A DNA stretch of 28,614 bases from a bacterium (GTDB taxonomy: Bacteria > Vulcanimicrobiota > Xenobia > Xenobiales > Xenobiaceae). Shown piece by piece: positions 14,433-22,901 of this stretch. The stretch covers positions 1-28,614 of the forward strand of contig JALHDH010000028.1 in the NCBI GenBank assembly GCA_022839105.1, given 5' to 3'. The translations under genes and the position numbers were made by a program. The notes under the pieces were generated by a model that worked only from the letters and a program-made list of their open reading frames with translations, did no database searches and was not told the origin of the DNA. How positions within the stretch are numbered: the stretch's first letter is position 1; every line of letters begins with the position of its first letter.

Positions 14433-16093
14433 TGCGCGAATTCTTCCTCTATGCCGAGTTCGAGGACTTCTGGCAGCGCTTCCGCCCCCTGACCCCCTTC
14501 GGGCGGGAGGTCCACGCCCGCCGTCCGGTCCTGACCGGGGCCCGGGAGCTCGAGGCCCTCTGGGATCGCACCCAGGTCGCCCTGGACCTGCTGGCGGAGT
14601 GCGACGAATTCGGCGCCAGCCGCCTGAGCCACCACCTCAAGAGGCTCCCCCGCATCCCGCTTGAGGAGAGGGCGCTGTACGACGAGGTCGAGCTCTTCGC
14701 GGTCAAGAAATTCCTGCACAACTACCGGGCCCTCTTCGAGAGGCTTCCCGAGCCGGTCCGGCAGGCCTTCGGGCTCCGGTGGCATTCCCAGGACCTCCTC
14801 GAGCACCTGGGAATCGGCCGGCAGAGCCCCGAGACCTTCTACGTCTCGGACGAGTACTCCGAGGAGCTGGCCGGGATTCGCGCCCAGATCCGGAGCCTGG
14901 ACGAGGCGCTGACCCGGGAGCGGACCCTGCGGGCGGCGGAGATCGAGAAGGATTGGGGCCTGGGCTTCGGGACCCGGGAATTCCTGGTGGTGCCCCGGGA
15001 ACGCCTGATGAGCCTGCCGGATTCGCCTGGAGCGAGGCTGGCCCGGCTCGAGCGATTGCTGCTGGTGGAGGCCTATGACCAGGCCCACCTCCTGGTCCGT
15101 CCCCGCTCCAGCGCCGAGGCGCTGCGCCTGGAGGAGGAGCACTCGGGCCTGCAGGCCCGGGAACGAGCCGCCGAGGACCGGGTCCTGGAGGCCCTCTCGG
15201 CCCGGGTCCGAGCCGAGCTCCCCCGACTGGAGGCCTGCGTCGAGGCGGTGCTGGGCTTCGACCTGGCCCTGGCCCGGGCCCGGCTGTGCCGGGAGGAGAA
15301 CCTGACCCGTCCGGTGCTGACCCCCGACGGGCCCCTCGAGATCCAACGCGGCCGCTTCCTGCCCTGCGAAGAGACCTGCCGCCGGCTGGGGACGACCTAT
15401 CGTCCCCTGGACGCCACCTTCGAGACCAGCGCCACGGTGATCTTCGGCTCGAACATGGGCGGCAAGACCGTGGTCCTCAAGACCCTGGCCTTCCTGCAGG
15501 CCTGCGCCCAGACGGGGCTCTTCGTCCCGGCCGGACGCTTCGTCACCCGCGTCTTCCACAGCTTCCACTACGTCGGCGAAGGGGCCGAGCGCGGCCCCAG
15601 CCAGGGGCTTTCGGGCTTCGGCTTCGAGGTCCGCCAGTTCAACCGCGTCTGGCAGGACCTGGACCGGCCGACCCTGGCGCTCTTTGACGAATTCGCCCGC
15701 ACCACCCATTCGCGCGAGGCCGAGGCGCTGATCTCGGCCATCCTGGAATCCCTGGCCGGGAACCCCCGGGCCCTGGCGCTCTTCTCGACCCACTTCCGAG
15801 GAGTCCGGCGCCTTCCAGGGGTTCGCTACCTGAGGATGAAGGGCCTGAACCGGGAAAACCTGGACTTCAGCCTGGCCGGGGGGGAAGGCCTGGCCCCCGG
15901 CCTGGCCGGGGAGGCCGAACTGGATCAGCGAATCCGGCTGATCGACAACCACATGGAGTACCTCCTCGTCCCCGACGAGGGGGTCCCCAGGAACTCCGAC
16001 GCCCTGGCGGTGGCGACTCTCCTGGGGGTGGACCCGACCCTGGCCGGCCGGGCCGAATGCTTCTTCCTGGAAGGAAACGAGACGACATCATGA
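14432..16093 (+). CDS. kamC: KamC, MutS-like ATPase of the lysine aminomutase cluster
   Basis: This 553-residue protein has a C-terminal MutS-type ABC ATPase: Walker A 'IFGSNMGGKTVVLKT' (K345) and Walker B 'LALFDEFARTTHSREAEAL' (D419-E420), with 'ALFSTHF' after it. The N-terminal half is helical, lever-like, and lacks the MutS mismatch-recognition domain with its Phe-x-Glu motif, so it is not a DNA mismatch repair MutS. Together with KamB it is a candidate reactivating factor that would eject damaged cobalamin from KamDE using ATP; this is proposed for the family, not shown here. It overlaps kamB (TGATG) and kamD (ATGA). Confidence 0.82.
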   Translation: MREFFLYAEFEDFWQRFRPLTPFGREVHARRPVLTGARELEALWDRTQVALDLLAECDEFGASRLSHHLKRLPRIPLEERALYDEVELFAVKKFLHNYRALFERLPEPVRQAFGLRWHSQDLLEHLGIGRQSPETFYVSDEYSEELAGIRAQIRSLDEALTRERTLRAAEIEKDWGLGFGTREFLVVPRERLMSLPDSPGARLARLERLLLVEAYDQAHLLVRPRSSAEALRLEEEHSGLQARERAAEDRVLEALSARVRAELPRLEACVEAVLGFDLALARARLCREENLTRPVLTPDGPLEIQRGRFLPCEETCRRLGTTYRPLDATFETSATVIFGSNMGGKTVVLKTLAFLQACAQTGLFVPAGRFVTRVFHSFHYVGEGAERGPSQGLSGFGFEVRQFNRVWQDLDRPTLALFDEFARTTHSREAEALISAILESLAGNPRALALFSTHFRGVRRLPGVRYLRMKGLNRENLDFSLAGGEGLAPGLAGEAELDQRIRLIDNHMEYLLVPDEGVPRNSDALAVATLLGVDPTLAGRAECFFLEGNETTS

Positions 16094-17664
16094 CAGCACC
16101 CGTGGAATCCAAGCTGGGCCTGCCCCAGGACCGAATCGACCAGGCCCGCGAGCTGGCCCGGCGCATCGCGCGCCCGGTGAACCAGTTCATCGAGAGACAC
16201 ACCACCGTCAGCGTGGAACGGGCCACCCTGCGCCTGGCCGGCGCCGACGGCGCGAACGCCGAGGGCATCCCCGTCCCGAACCTGGTGGTGGATCAGGTCC
16301 GTGACCGGCTTGAGGACGGAGCGCTGCTGCCCTACGTCAACGCCCTGGTCCGAACCGGAGACTCGGTCGACGGACTGAACCAGAAGATCGCCCAGGGCTT
16401 CCGGGTGGACGAACTCCCCCTGGGCGACCGGGGTGCCCTGGAGCGCAAGGCCGAAGAACTCGTGGAGGCCTTCGCCACCCGCGTCAAGGCCAACCGCGCC
16501 TTCCGGGCGGCCTGCCAGGAGCGCTTTGCGGGCAGGAACCACTCGCCGCTTCTGTACGTCATCGTGGCCACCGGCAACATCCACGAGGACGTCAAGCAGG
16601 CCCGGGCTGCGGCCTTCCAAGGCGCCGACGTGGTCGCGGTGATCCGCACCACGGCCCAGAGCCTTCTGGATTACGTGCCCTATGGCGCGACCACCGAAGG
16701 CTTCGGCGGCACCTTCGCCACCCAGGAGAACTTCCGCATCATGCGCGAGGCCCTGGATGAAGAGATGGAGCGCCAGGAGCGCTACATCTACCTGACCAAC
16801 TACGCCTCGGGGCTGTGCATGCCGGAAATCGCCGCCATGGGAGCCATGGAACGGCTGGACATGATGCTGAACGACTCGATCTACGGCATCCTGTTCCGCG
16901 ACATCAACATGTATCGGACCTTCGTCGACCAGAAGTTCAGCCGGATGATCAACTCCTTCGGAGGGCTGATCATCAACACCGGCGAGGACAACTACCTGAC
17001 CACCTCGGACGCCGTCGAGAAGGCCCACACGGTTTTGGCCAGCCAGTTCCTCAACGAGCGCTTCGCCCGCGATGCCGGGTTGCCGCCGCGCCTGATGGGC
17101 CTGGGGCACGCCTTCGAGATGGATCCCTGGCTCCCGAACGGATTCCTCCTGGAACTGGCCCAGGCCCGCATGGCCCGGGAGATCTTCCCCGAGCATCCCC
17201 TGAAGTACATGCCCCCGACCAAGCACATGACGGGCAACATCTTCATGGGGCATGTCCAGGACGCCATGTTCAACTTCGCCTCCAAGGCCTCAGGGCAGGG
17301 AATCCACCTGCTGGGGATGCTGACCGAAGCCATCCACACGCCCTTCATGATGGACCGGGCCCTGGCCCTTGAGAACGCGCGCTACGTCATGAACAGCATG
17401 AAGGACTTCGCCTCGGAGATCGAGTTCAAGAAGGACGGACTCATCGTCCGCCGGGCCCACCAGGTGCTGGAGGAGACCGTCGACTTCCTGGAGGTCCTGG
17501 ACCGCATCGGCCTGATGGAAGCCCTCGAGCAGGGCCTCTTTGCCGAGGTCAAGCGCCCCCGGGACATGGGCAAGGGCCTGGAGGGGATCCAGGAGAGGGG
17601 CCCCGACTACTACAACCCGTTCGAGACCTACCTGGCCAGTGAACTGGGCCTGAGCGCCAACTAG
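16090..17664 (+). CDS. kamD: Lysine 5,6-aminomutase alpha subunit
   Basis: KamD is the large TIM-barrel subunit of the adenosylcobalamin- and PLP-dependent aminomutase that moves the terminal amino group of beta-lysine (or D-lysine) to the neighbouring carbon. The 524-residue protein is collinear with known alpha subunits: 'LLPYVNALVRTGDSVDGLN', 'DYVPYGATTEGFGGTFATQ', 'GLCMPEIAAMGAMERLDMML', 'SFGGLIINTGEDNYLTT' and 'YMPPTKHMTGN'. The ATG at 16090 overlaps the kamC stop as ATGA; the upstream extension of the frame runs inside kamC. kamE follows after 10 bases. Confidence 0.96.
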   Translation: MTAPVESKLGLPQDRIDQARELARRIARPVNQFIERHTTVSVERATLRLAGADGANAEGIPVPNLVVDQVRDRLEDGALLPYVNALVRTGDSVDGLNQKIAQGFRVDELPLGDRGALERKAEELVEAFATRVKANRAFRAACQERFAGRNHSPLLYVIVATGNIHEDVKQARAAAFQGADVVAVIRTTAQSLLDYVPYGATTEGFGGTFATQENFRIMREALDEEMERQERYIYLTNYASGLCMPEIAAMGAMERLDMMLNDSIYGILFRDINMYRTFVDQKFSRMINSFGGLIINTGEDNYLTTSDAVEKAHTVLASQFLNERFARDAGLPPRLMGLGHAFEMDPWLPNGFLLELAQARMAREIFPEHPLKYMPPTKHMTGNIFMGHVQDAMFNFASKASGQGIHLLGMLTEAIHTPFMMDRALALENARYVMNSMKDFASEIEFKKDGLIVRRAHQVLEETVDFLEVLDRIGLMEALEQGLFAEVKRPRDMGKGLEGIQERGPDYYNPFETYLASELGLSAN

Positions 17665-17674
17665 GAGGACCGCA

Positions 17675-18406
17675 ATGATCGCAAGACCCTACGGAGATAC
17701 CCTGGACGACGGGGCGGTCCAGTTCTCGTTCACCCTTCCGGTTCCCGAAGGCCCCCTGGGTCGCGAAGCCGCCCGCCAACTGGTCGAGAAATGGGGGTTC
17801 GAGCAGGTGGATGTGGTCCACTCGCACTCCCTCTCGGAAGGGTTCTCGTTCTACGTGGCCTACGGCCGGGCGACCACGGGCATCGATCTGGCCGGCATCC
17901 AGGTCGAGGAGGCCACCGGCCCCAGCGTCTACACGATGGACGAAGCCAACGAGATCGTGCGGACCCGACTGGGACGCAAGGTCGTGGTGGTGGGCGCCTG
18001 CACGGGCTTTGACGCCCACACGGTGGGCATCGACGCCATCATGAACATGAAGGGCTACAACCACCACTACGGCCTGGAGCGCTACCCCGAATTCGAGGCC
18101 TACAACCTGGGCGCCCAGGTTCCCAACGAGAAGCTGATCGACTTCGCGGTCAAGGTCCAGGCGGACGCGATCCTGATCTCGCAGGTGGTCACCCAGAAGG
18201 ACGTCCACATCCAGAACCTGACCCAGTTCATCGAGATGCTTCAGGCCCGAGGCCTGCGCGAGCAGTTCCTCGTCCTGGTGGGCGGCAGCCGCATCGGCAA
18301 CAAGCTGGCCGTCGAGCTGGGCTTCGACGGGGGCTTCGGCAAGGGGACCTTCGCCGAGCACGTGGCGACCTTCATCGTGGATCGACTCCTGGAGCGCGAG
18401 GCCTGA
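17675..18406 (+). CDS. kamE: Lysine 5,6-aminomutase beta subunit, B12-binding
   Basis: KamE carries the cobalamin Rossmann domain of the 5,6-aminomutase and, in the characterised enzyme, the lysine that anchors PLP. The 243-residue protein has an N-terminal dimerisation part (1-80) and then the B12 motif 'VVVGACTGFDAHTVGIDAI' with ligand H115 in D-x-H-x-x-G. It is followed by 'KGYNHHYGLERY', whose K126 is the likely PLP Schiff-base residue, and a late 'LVGGSRIGNKLAVELGFDG'. The ATG at 17675 has AGGAGG 5 bases upstream. It is the last gene of the lysine cluster; a 6-bp hairpin at 18418-18436 follows the stop. Confidence 0.96.
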   Translation: MIARPYGDTLDDGAVQFSFTLPVPEGPLGREAARQLVEKWGFEQVDVVHSHSLSEGFSFYVAYGRATTGIDLAGIQVEEATGPSVYTMDEANEIVRTRLGRKVVVVGACTGFDAHTVGIDAIMNMKGYNHHYGLERYPEFEAYNLGAQVPNEKLIDFAVKVQADAILISQVVTQKDVHIQNLTQFIEMLQARGLREQFLVLVGGSRIGNKLAVELGFDGGFGKGTFAEHVATFIVDRLLEREA

Positions 18407-18417
18407 GGCCGACCCTT

Positions 18418-18436
18418 CGGGAGAGGGGGGCTCCCG
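18418..18436 (+). terminator. Weak hairpin after kamE
   Basis: CGGGAG and CTCCCG flank a 7-base G-rich loop, 12 bases past the kamE stop. There is no T tract. It may end the lysine transcript inefficiently, leaving some read-through into the next gene. Confidence 0.3.
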
Positions 18437-18486
18437 GAGGACCGCCTGAAGAGGAGCGGGCCGGCTCGAATGGAACCTGGAGGGCA

Positions 18487-20142
18487 GTGCCTCAGCGACA
18501 CCGCCGTTTCAGGCTCCCCAGAACCCTGGTCCTGCTCGTGGGGCTGCTGGCCCTCACCGAGCTCCTGCTGGCCACCCAGGTGGGTCCACGGGTTCCCACC
18601 CCCCTGCCCTACCGCAAAACGATGGAACCCTTCTGGGGATGGGATCTGCCGGGGGGGGTGCACCTTCTTCCGGAATCCTGCCAGGTCTTCTTGAATGAGG
18701 CTCCGGAAGGGCGCCTGCGGGTGGCCGTCCTGGGCAGCTCGGCCGTGGCCGGCGACGGCCTGACTCCCTTCCACTCCTTTCCCTGGCTCCTGCAGCGCCG
18801 CCTGATGGACCGGGGACTGGACGTCGAGGTGCTGAACCTGGCCCAGTCCGGCGCGGACTCGGCCGCCCACCGCAGGGTCCTCGAGCACGCCCTGGAGCAT
18901 TTCGGGATCCACCTGGCCATCGTCTATACCGGCAACAATGAGTTCCACCGGCTCCGCGCCTACCGCTACCTGAACCCCCGCTGGAACTCGGGGGTGGAGA
19001 CCGTGCGCTCCGCCTTGGAAAGACTCGCCCTGTACCGCTGGCTTCAGCAGCTCTCGCCCCCCCGTCCCACGAACCCCGTCGGCCCCGAGATCGGCATGGG
19101 CGAAATCCCGGTCTCGGTGAACCGCCTGGACGTGGCCCTGGCCACCGCCCACTACCGGGCCAACCTGGAGGCGATGGTGGCCGCCTGCCAGGACCGGAAG
19201 GTCCCCCTCCTCCTGTGCACCGTCGCCGTCAACGACCTGTCCGCTCCGAATATCGGGGCCCCCGCGCCGGGCGAGCTGGGTCCGAAGTCGGCTGAATGGG
19301 CCCGGGTCCTTTCCGCGAGCCATCCAGGCCTGCGCCAGGCCGTGCTCCGCTGGTCCACCAACCCCTATCTCCTCTACGAAGCAGGCCGCCTGGCCCGGAA
19401 GGAGGGCCGCCTGGAGGAGGCCCGCCAGGCGCTGGTGCGATCCAGGGAATTCGATCCCCGTCCCATGCGGGCCCTGCCCTCTTTCCGTCAGGTCGTGCTG
19501 GACCTGGCTCGGCTTCCCGGGGCCTTCCCCTGCGATGTCGAGGAGGCTCTCAGGGAGCGCAGTCGCAGCGGCCTGCTTCTGGCGACCGACGCCAGGGACC
19601 CTCGACCCGAGGGCGACGACTACTTCCTGGACGGTTGCCATCCCGGCGTTGAAGGAGCCCGCCAGATCGCGGAAATCCTGGACCAGACCCTGGTCCGGGC
19701 GGGGCTGGTGCCTCCGGGGACTGGTGGAACCAGACTCGCTCCGGCTGTCAGCAGGGACGCCGAGGACCTCGAGCAGTGGAGCCCAAACCCCGACCGGAAC
19801 GAGCACGCCATCCTGCGCGGCCACCGGAAGGTCGCCTTCCGTCACTGGGACAAGGCCAAGCCCCATTACCTGAAAGCCATCTCCCAGGCTCCCGAAAACG
19901 CCTTGCTGTGGCGGAACCTGGGCCGGGCCCGCCTGGCCAGACAGGACATCCAGGGAGCCCGCCAGGCCTACCGCCGCTTCCTCGAACTCGGCGGAAGCGA
20001 CCCCATCATCGAACGCGAACTGCCGCTCCTGGACCGGGTGCTGGCACACCCGCTCCCCCCACGCCCCGAAAGACCGCATCCTCCGCCCATCGTGGAAGAC
20101 CCGCAGCCACTGCACCACCGGCCGGTTCAGGAGATCCGCTGA
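18487..20142 (+). CDS. Membrane-anchored SGNH/GDSL hydrolase-like protein with C-terminal TPR region
   Basis: The 551-residue protein has one N-terminal hydrophobic segment (about 12-30), so it is probably anchored and faces outside the cytoplasm. An SGNH esterase-type fold follows: 'VAVLGSSAVAGDGL' (catalytic Ser at 84/85), 'LNLAQSGADS', 'VYTGNNEFHRLRAYRYL', and 'YFLDGCHPGVEGARQIAEIL' with D382 and H385. From about residue 440 a TPR-like helical stretch appears ('AKPHYLKAISQAPENALLWRNLGRARL'). An internal 'YEAGRLARKEGRLEEARQAL' segment also looks TPR-like. The substrate is unknown; such proteins often act on cell-surface sugars or lipids. The GTG at 18487 is preceded by GGAGG. It lies 80 bases after kamE and may not share its role. 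Confidence 0.72.
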   Translation: MPQRHRRFRLPRTLVLLVGLLALTELLLATQVGPRVPTPLPYRKTMEPFWGWDLPGGVHLLPESCQVFLNEAPEGRLRVAVLGSSAVAGDGLTPFHSFPWLLQRRLMDRGLDVEVLNLAQSGADSAAHRRVLEHALEHFGIHLAIVYTGNNEFHRLRAYRYLNPRWNSGVETVRSALERLALYRWLQQLSPPRPTNPVGPEIGMGEIPVSVNRLDVALATAHYRANLEAMVAACQDRKVPLLLCTVAVNDLSAPNIGAPAPGELGPKSAEWARVLSASHPGLRQAVLRWSTNPYLLYEAGRLARKEGRLEEARQALVRSREFDPRPMRALPSFRQVVLDLARLPGAFPCDVEEALRERSRSGLLLATDARDPRPEGDDYFLDGCHPGVEGARQIAEILDQTLVRAGLVPPGTGGTRLAPAVSRDAEDLEQWSPNPDRNEHAILRGHRKVAFRHWDKAKPHYLKAISQAPENALLWRNLGRARLARQDIQGARQAYRRFLELGGSDPIIERELPLLDRVLAHPLPPRPERPHPPPIVEDPQPLHHRPVQEIR

Positions 20143-20248
20143 GGGAGCGCCGGGTGATTCCAGGGCGGGGCACCGGCATGGAGCCCGCGATTCCTCTCGC
20201 AGGGTCGCGAGGCGGAGTCCTCCGGGCCCGAAGCCCAGGGGCGGCGGC

Positions 20249-22507
20249 TCAAGCGGCGCGGTCATCGGACGGAGAGGAGACAGCCCCCGACCGGTATTCG
20301 GGCACGGCCTCGCAGACGCGGTCGTCGCCGGGCGGCAGGGCAGTGTCGAGCGGCTCGGTGACGGGCGTTTCGGCGGCCTGGGGCAACTCGGCCTCGGGCG
20401 TTTCGGCGCCAGGCTCCTCGACCTCGTCCTCCTCCCAGGCCAGAGCCTCTCCGTCGACCAGCCTGTCGTCGCAGTAAACCCGCCAGGGTTCGCCCTCCGC
20501 CAGGCCGATCTCCCAGATGCGGGTCGTCGGGTCCTCGCCCTCCACCCGCATCGTGCCGCCGTGGAGGTGGCGCAGGTGGTGGCTCGAGCACGCAACCGCC
20601 AAATTCTCGAGTTCATCCGACCCGCCCTGGGAGCGCCGCTGAATGTGGTGGACATGCAGGTTGGTCCGGCAGGCACAGCCCGGAACCTCGCAGCGGTAGC
20701 CGGCCCGCTCCAGGGCCTGCCGACGCACCCGGCTCTGGCCCGAATCCTCGGAACCGGCCTGGCGCAGGAAGACCAGGCACAGGATGTAGAGACACTCCTC
20801 GGGGGTGAGCGCCTCACCGGCATCCTGCCGAAGTCGGGCCTCGGCAGCCTGCAGCAAACGGTCCAGGGATTCCGGCAGGACCAGACGCAGGCGGAGGGTG
20901 GGAGGGGGGGCGGCGGTCGCGGGGGTTGCGCCGGACGAAGGCTCCGGGGCGGGCGGCGGCGGGGGCGCTGCGGATGTCTGGACTCCTTCCGGGGCGTTCC
21001 GGCTGGACCCGGCCTGCTCGAAGGCCCGGGCCAGGTCTTCGCAGGTCGCCTCGAAGGCCTGCAGGCCAGCCTGGCGCCGGAACTCCTCCAGGGTCTCCTC
21101 CTCTCCGGGGGCGCTGCCCCTGCGATGGGACCAGGTGACGGGGAAGCGGGCAGCCAGGACCAGGGCGGCCTCGACCGCCTCCTCCAGGCGGCGGCAGGTG
21201 TGCCCTTCGGCGTAGGCCACCCAATCCTCGACATCGGCCCGCCGGGGCAGTCGCAGCAGCAGGTCCACCTTGGTGGGGGAAAGGCGGCCTTCAGAGAGAG
21301 CCTGGCGCAGCACGCCGTGCTTCTCCAGGCGCTGGTCCCGAGCGGTGGCCTGAAAGGCGGTGCTGGAGGGGATCCCCCGGCCTTCCAGCCAGGCGCGGAA
21401 GGAGCGCTTCCCGGCCTCGCGATACAGCCTTCCCTCCTGCACCCGGCGCAAGATCCGGCCGCGCTGCAGATCCAGGCGCTCTCGCGAGACCAGCAGCCTG
21501 CGGGCCAGGAAGGTCAGCTTGCGGGGGCTGCGGGGAATCTCCCGGCGCAGCAGGTCGGGGAGTTCCGCGGGCGGACCGGGTTCAGTCTCTTCGGCTTCGG
21601 GCTCCGCCAGACCTGAACCGGCTTCCGCGCCACCAGGGTCAGGCGCCTCAACGCCGGGTGCGGCTCCCCCATCGGCGGCTTGGGGCGTCGCGCCGCCTGG
21701 TCCGACTCCCCCACCACCCGACGGGCTCGCCGTGGCCGGCCAGCGAGGATCCCGCTGGAAGGGAGGCGGGGCCGGGGCGGCGACCTCGCTGTCCCGGTCT
21801 GAGGCCGCGGCAGGCACCGTGGTGTTCCAGCGAGGAGTCCGCTGGAAGGGAGGCGGAGCGTCCAGCGGCCGGGCAGCCGCGAACTCGGCCAGGATCTGCT
21901 CGAGCACGTTGGCAAGGCCCAGGTCTCGGCCCTCGCGGCGCCGGGCCAGCTCGACCGCGGCCAGCCACGTCGCATAGGGCTCGGCTTCCAGGTCGTAGGA
22001 CCGGACCCGCGACATCTCCTTCTCTTCACTGGCCGCCAAGGAGCGCAGCGGCTTCAAGGCCCGGCGCAGCTCCTTGACGGAGAGGCTGGGAGCCCGTGCC
22101 GACCATTCCGCGTCACCGGCCTCGTCCAGGCGCAGAAGCTCCAGGGCATGGGTCCGGGGAAGCCTGCCTTCCAGGAAGGCCTGCCGCAGGATCGGCCGGC
22201 GCAAGAGCCCTTCGGCCAGGCGCACCGAATCCCAGGCGGCCGTCGCCGAGATTCCCAGTTCCTCGCGGCAGAAGACCGCCGGCGTCACGTACCCCAGGTG
22301 CTTGTGCCCACCCCGGACCAGGGGCGCGAGCACCTGCCCCAGGCGCACTTCGAGGAGGGGGCCGAAACGCTCCAGTTCGCTCAGGGCCTCCTCCATCAGG
22401 ATGGCCTGCCGGGCCCGGGATGGCCTCGAGCCTTGCGGATGGTCTGCCAGGAGGGCGAGGGCCTCGGGACAGAGGCTGGGATTGGCCGGGGATGCCGGAT
22501 TCTCCAT
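20249..22507 (-). CDS. HNH endonuclease-domain protein with duplicated helical region
   Basis: This 752-residue protein ends with an HNH nuclease domain (about 590-650): 'RAGYRCEVPGCACRTNLHVHH', then 'GGSDELENLAVACSSHHLRHLHGG', supplying the HH, N and H residues and zinc-type cysteines. Two helical regions, about 40-150 and 330-470, look alike and resemble those of large bacterial HNH proteins (DUF222-like). Between them is a Pro/Gly/Ala-rich linker with two copies of 'PPPFQR.PRW' 29 residues apart. A further acidic, Pro-rich tail follows HNH. Function is unknown; the type is often multi-copy and linked to mobile DNA. The ATG at 22507 follows only a GAGGT; a TAAAAT box sits 5 bases upstream, so the mRNA may be almost leaderless. 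Confidence 0.82.
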   Translation of the reverse strand: MENPASPANPSLCPEALALLADHPQGSRPSRARQAILMEEALSELERFGPLLEVRLGQVLAPLVRGGHKHLGYVTPAVFCREELGISATAAWDSVRLAEGLLRRPILRQAFLEGRLPRTHALELLRLDEAGDAEWSARAPSLSVKELRRALKPLRSLAASEEKEMSRVRSYDLEAEPYATWLAAVELARRREGRDLGLANVLEQILAEFAAARPLDAPPPFQRTPRWNTTVPAAASDRDSEVAAPAPPPFQRDPRWPATASPSGGGGVGPGGATPQAADGGAAPGVEAPDPGGAEAGSGLAEPEAEETEPGPPAELPDLLRREIPRSPRKLTFLARRLLVSRERLDLQRGRILRRVQEGRLYREAGKRSFRAWLEGRGIPSSTAFQATARDQRLEKHGVLRQALSEGRLSPTKVDLLLRLPRRADVEDWVAYAEGHTCRRLEEAVEAALVLAARFPVTWSHRRGSAPGEEETLEEFRRQAGLQAFEATCEDLARAFEQAGSSRNAPEGVQTSAAPPPPPAPEPSSGATPATAAPPPTLRLRLVLPESLDRLLQAAEARLRQDAGEALTPEECLYILCLVFLRQAGSEDSGQSRVRRQALERAGYRCEVPGCACRTNLHVHHIQRRSQGGSDELENLAVACSSHHLRHLHGGTMRVEGEDPTTRIWEIGLAEGEPWRVYCDDRLVDGEALAWEEDEVEEPGAETPEAELPQAAETPVTEPLDTALPPGDDRVCEAVPEYRSGAVSSPSDDRAA
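21740..21856. repeat. Two 30-base direct repeats, each with an internal palindrome
   Basis: Near-identical copies at 21740-21769 and 21827-21856 begin CCAGCGAGGA and end CTGGAAGGGAGGCGG. Each contains the inverted repeat CCAGCG...CGCTGG. They encode the repeated PFQR(D/T)PRW motif in the linker of the HNH protein, 87 bases (29 codons) apart, so the reading frame is kept. Confidence 0.75.
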
Positions 22508-22901
22508 ACCTCATTTTACCGTGAAAGGCCTGGCCCGGTCCAATTTGCCGATCGCTCAATCGCCTGCACCGCAGGGCTTTGCGCGATTCATACGCGATGA
22601 TCTGAGGCCTTTTCGAAGACCTCGACGAGACAAATCTCATCCAGGTTGCGAGGAGGCATTGACAGGCCCCTCCAGGGCCCCTGGCGGGCGTGTTTCAAGC
22701 CGATCCCCTTCCAGGGCGATTCACCCCCTCAGGAGGCTCCATCACAAAAGTTTAACAATCTGCGCCTGCCCCAGGTGCCCAAGCCCACGGGAGGCGTTCG
22801 AGAGGATACAGCCAAGCTCGGGGTGGTGGGCAGGCCGGGACAGCCGGCTCCGCTCGGGGTGGGCAGGCAAGGCGCAGGCTGGCGGCGGTAGGGTTGGGGG
22901 A
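22508..22901. other. 394-base non-coding gap between HNH and helicase genes
   Basis: No convincing gene is seen on either strand. It holds a possible HNH-gene promoter (TTGGAC and TAAAAT, 19 bases apart, on the minus strand at 22513-22543). It also has a short AT-rich patch around 22741-22760 and an imperfect direct repeat GCTCGGGGTGG...GGCAGGC near 22817-22868. Base composition changes here from very GC-rich to the more moderate GC of the helicase gene, so this may be a junction. Confidence 0.35.

Noticed and set aside
14432..16093. Reading KamC as a DNA mismatch repair MutS/MutS2
   Set aside because: It lacks the mismatch-recognition domain and any Smr nuclease domain, and is locked by overlaps into the aminomutase operon.
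15925..17253. 442-codon minus-strand frame opposite kamD
   Set aside because: It is antisense to the strongly conserved aminomutase subunit and has no domain pattern.
18241..21234. 997-codon minus-strand frame spanning kamE, the SGNH gene and the HNH gene
   Set aside because: It runs out of frame through the real HNH gene and antisense to two others. The translation is Arg/Pro/Gly-rich without motifs.
22646..22891. 81-codon frame between the HNH and helicase genes
   Set aside because: No ribosome binding site, no conserved motif and a Gly/Pro/Arg-rich translation. Overlapping frames on the other strand are equally open.
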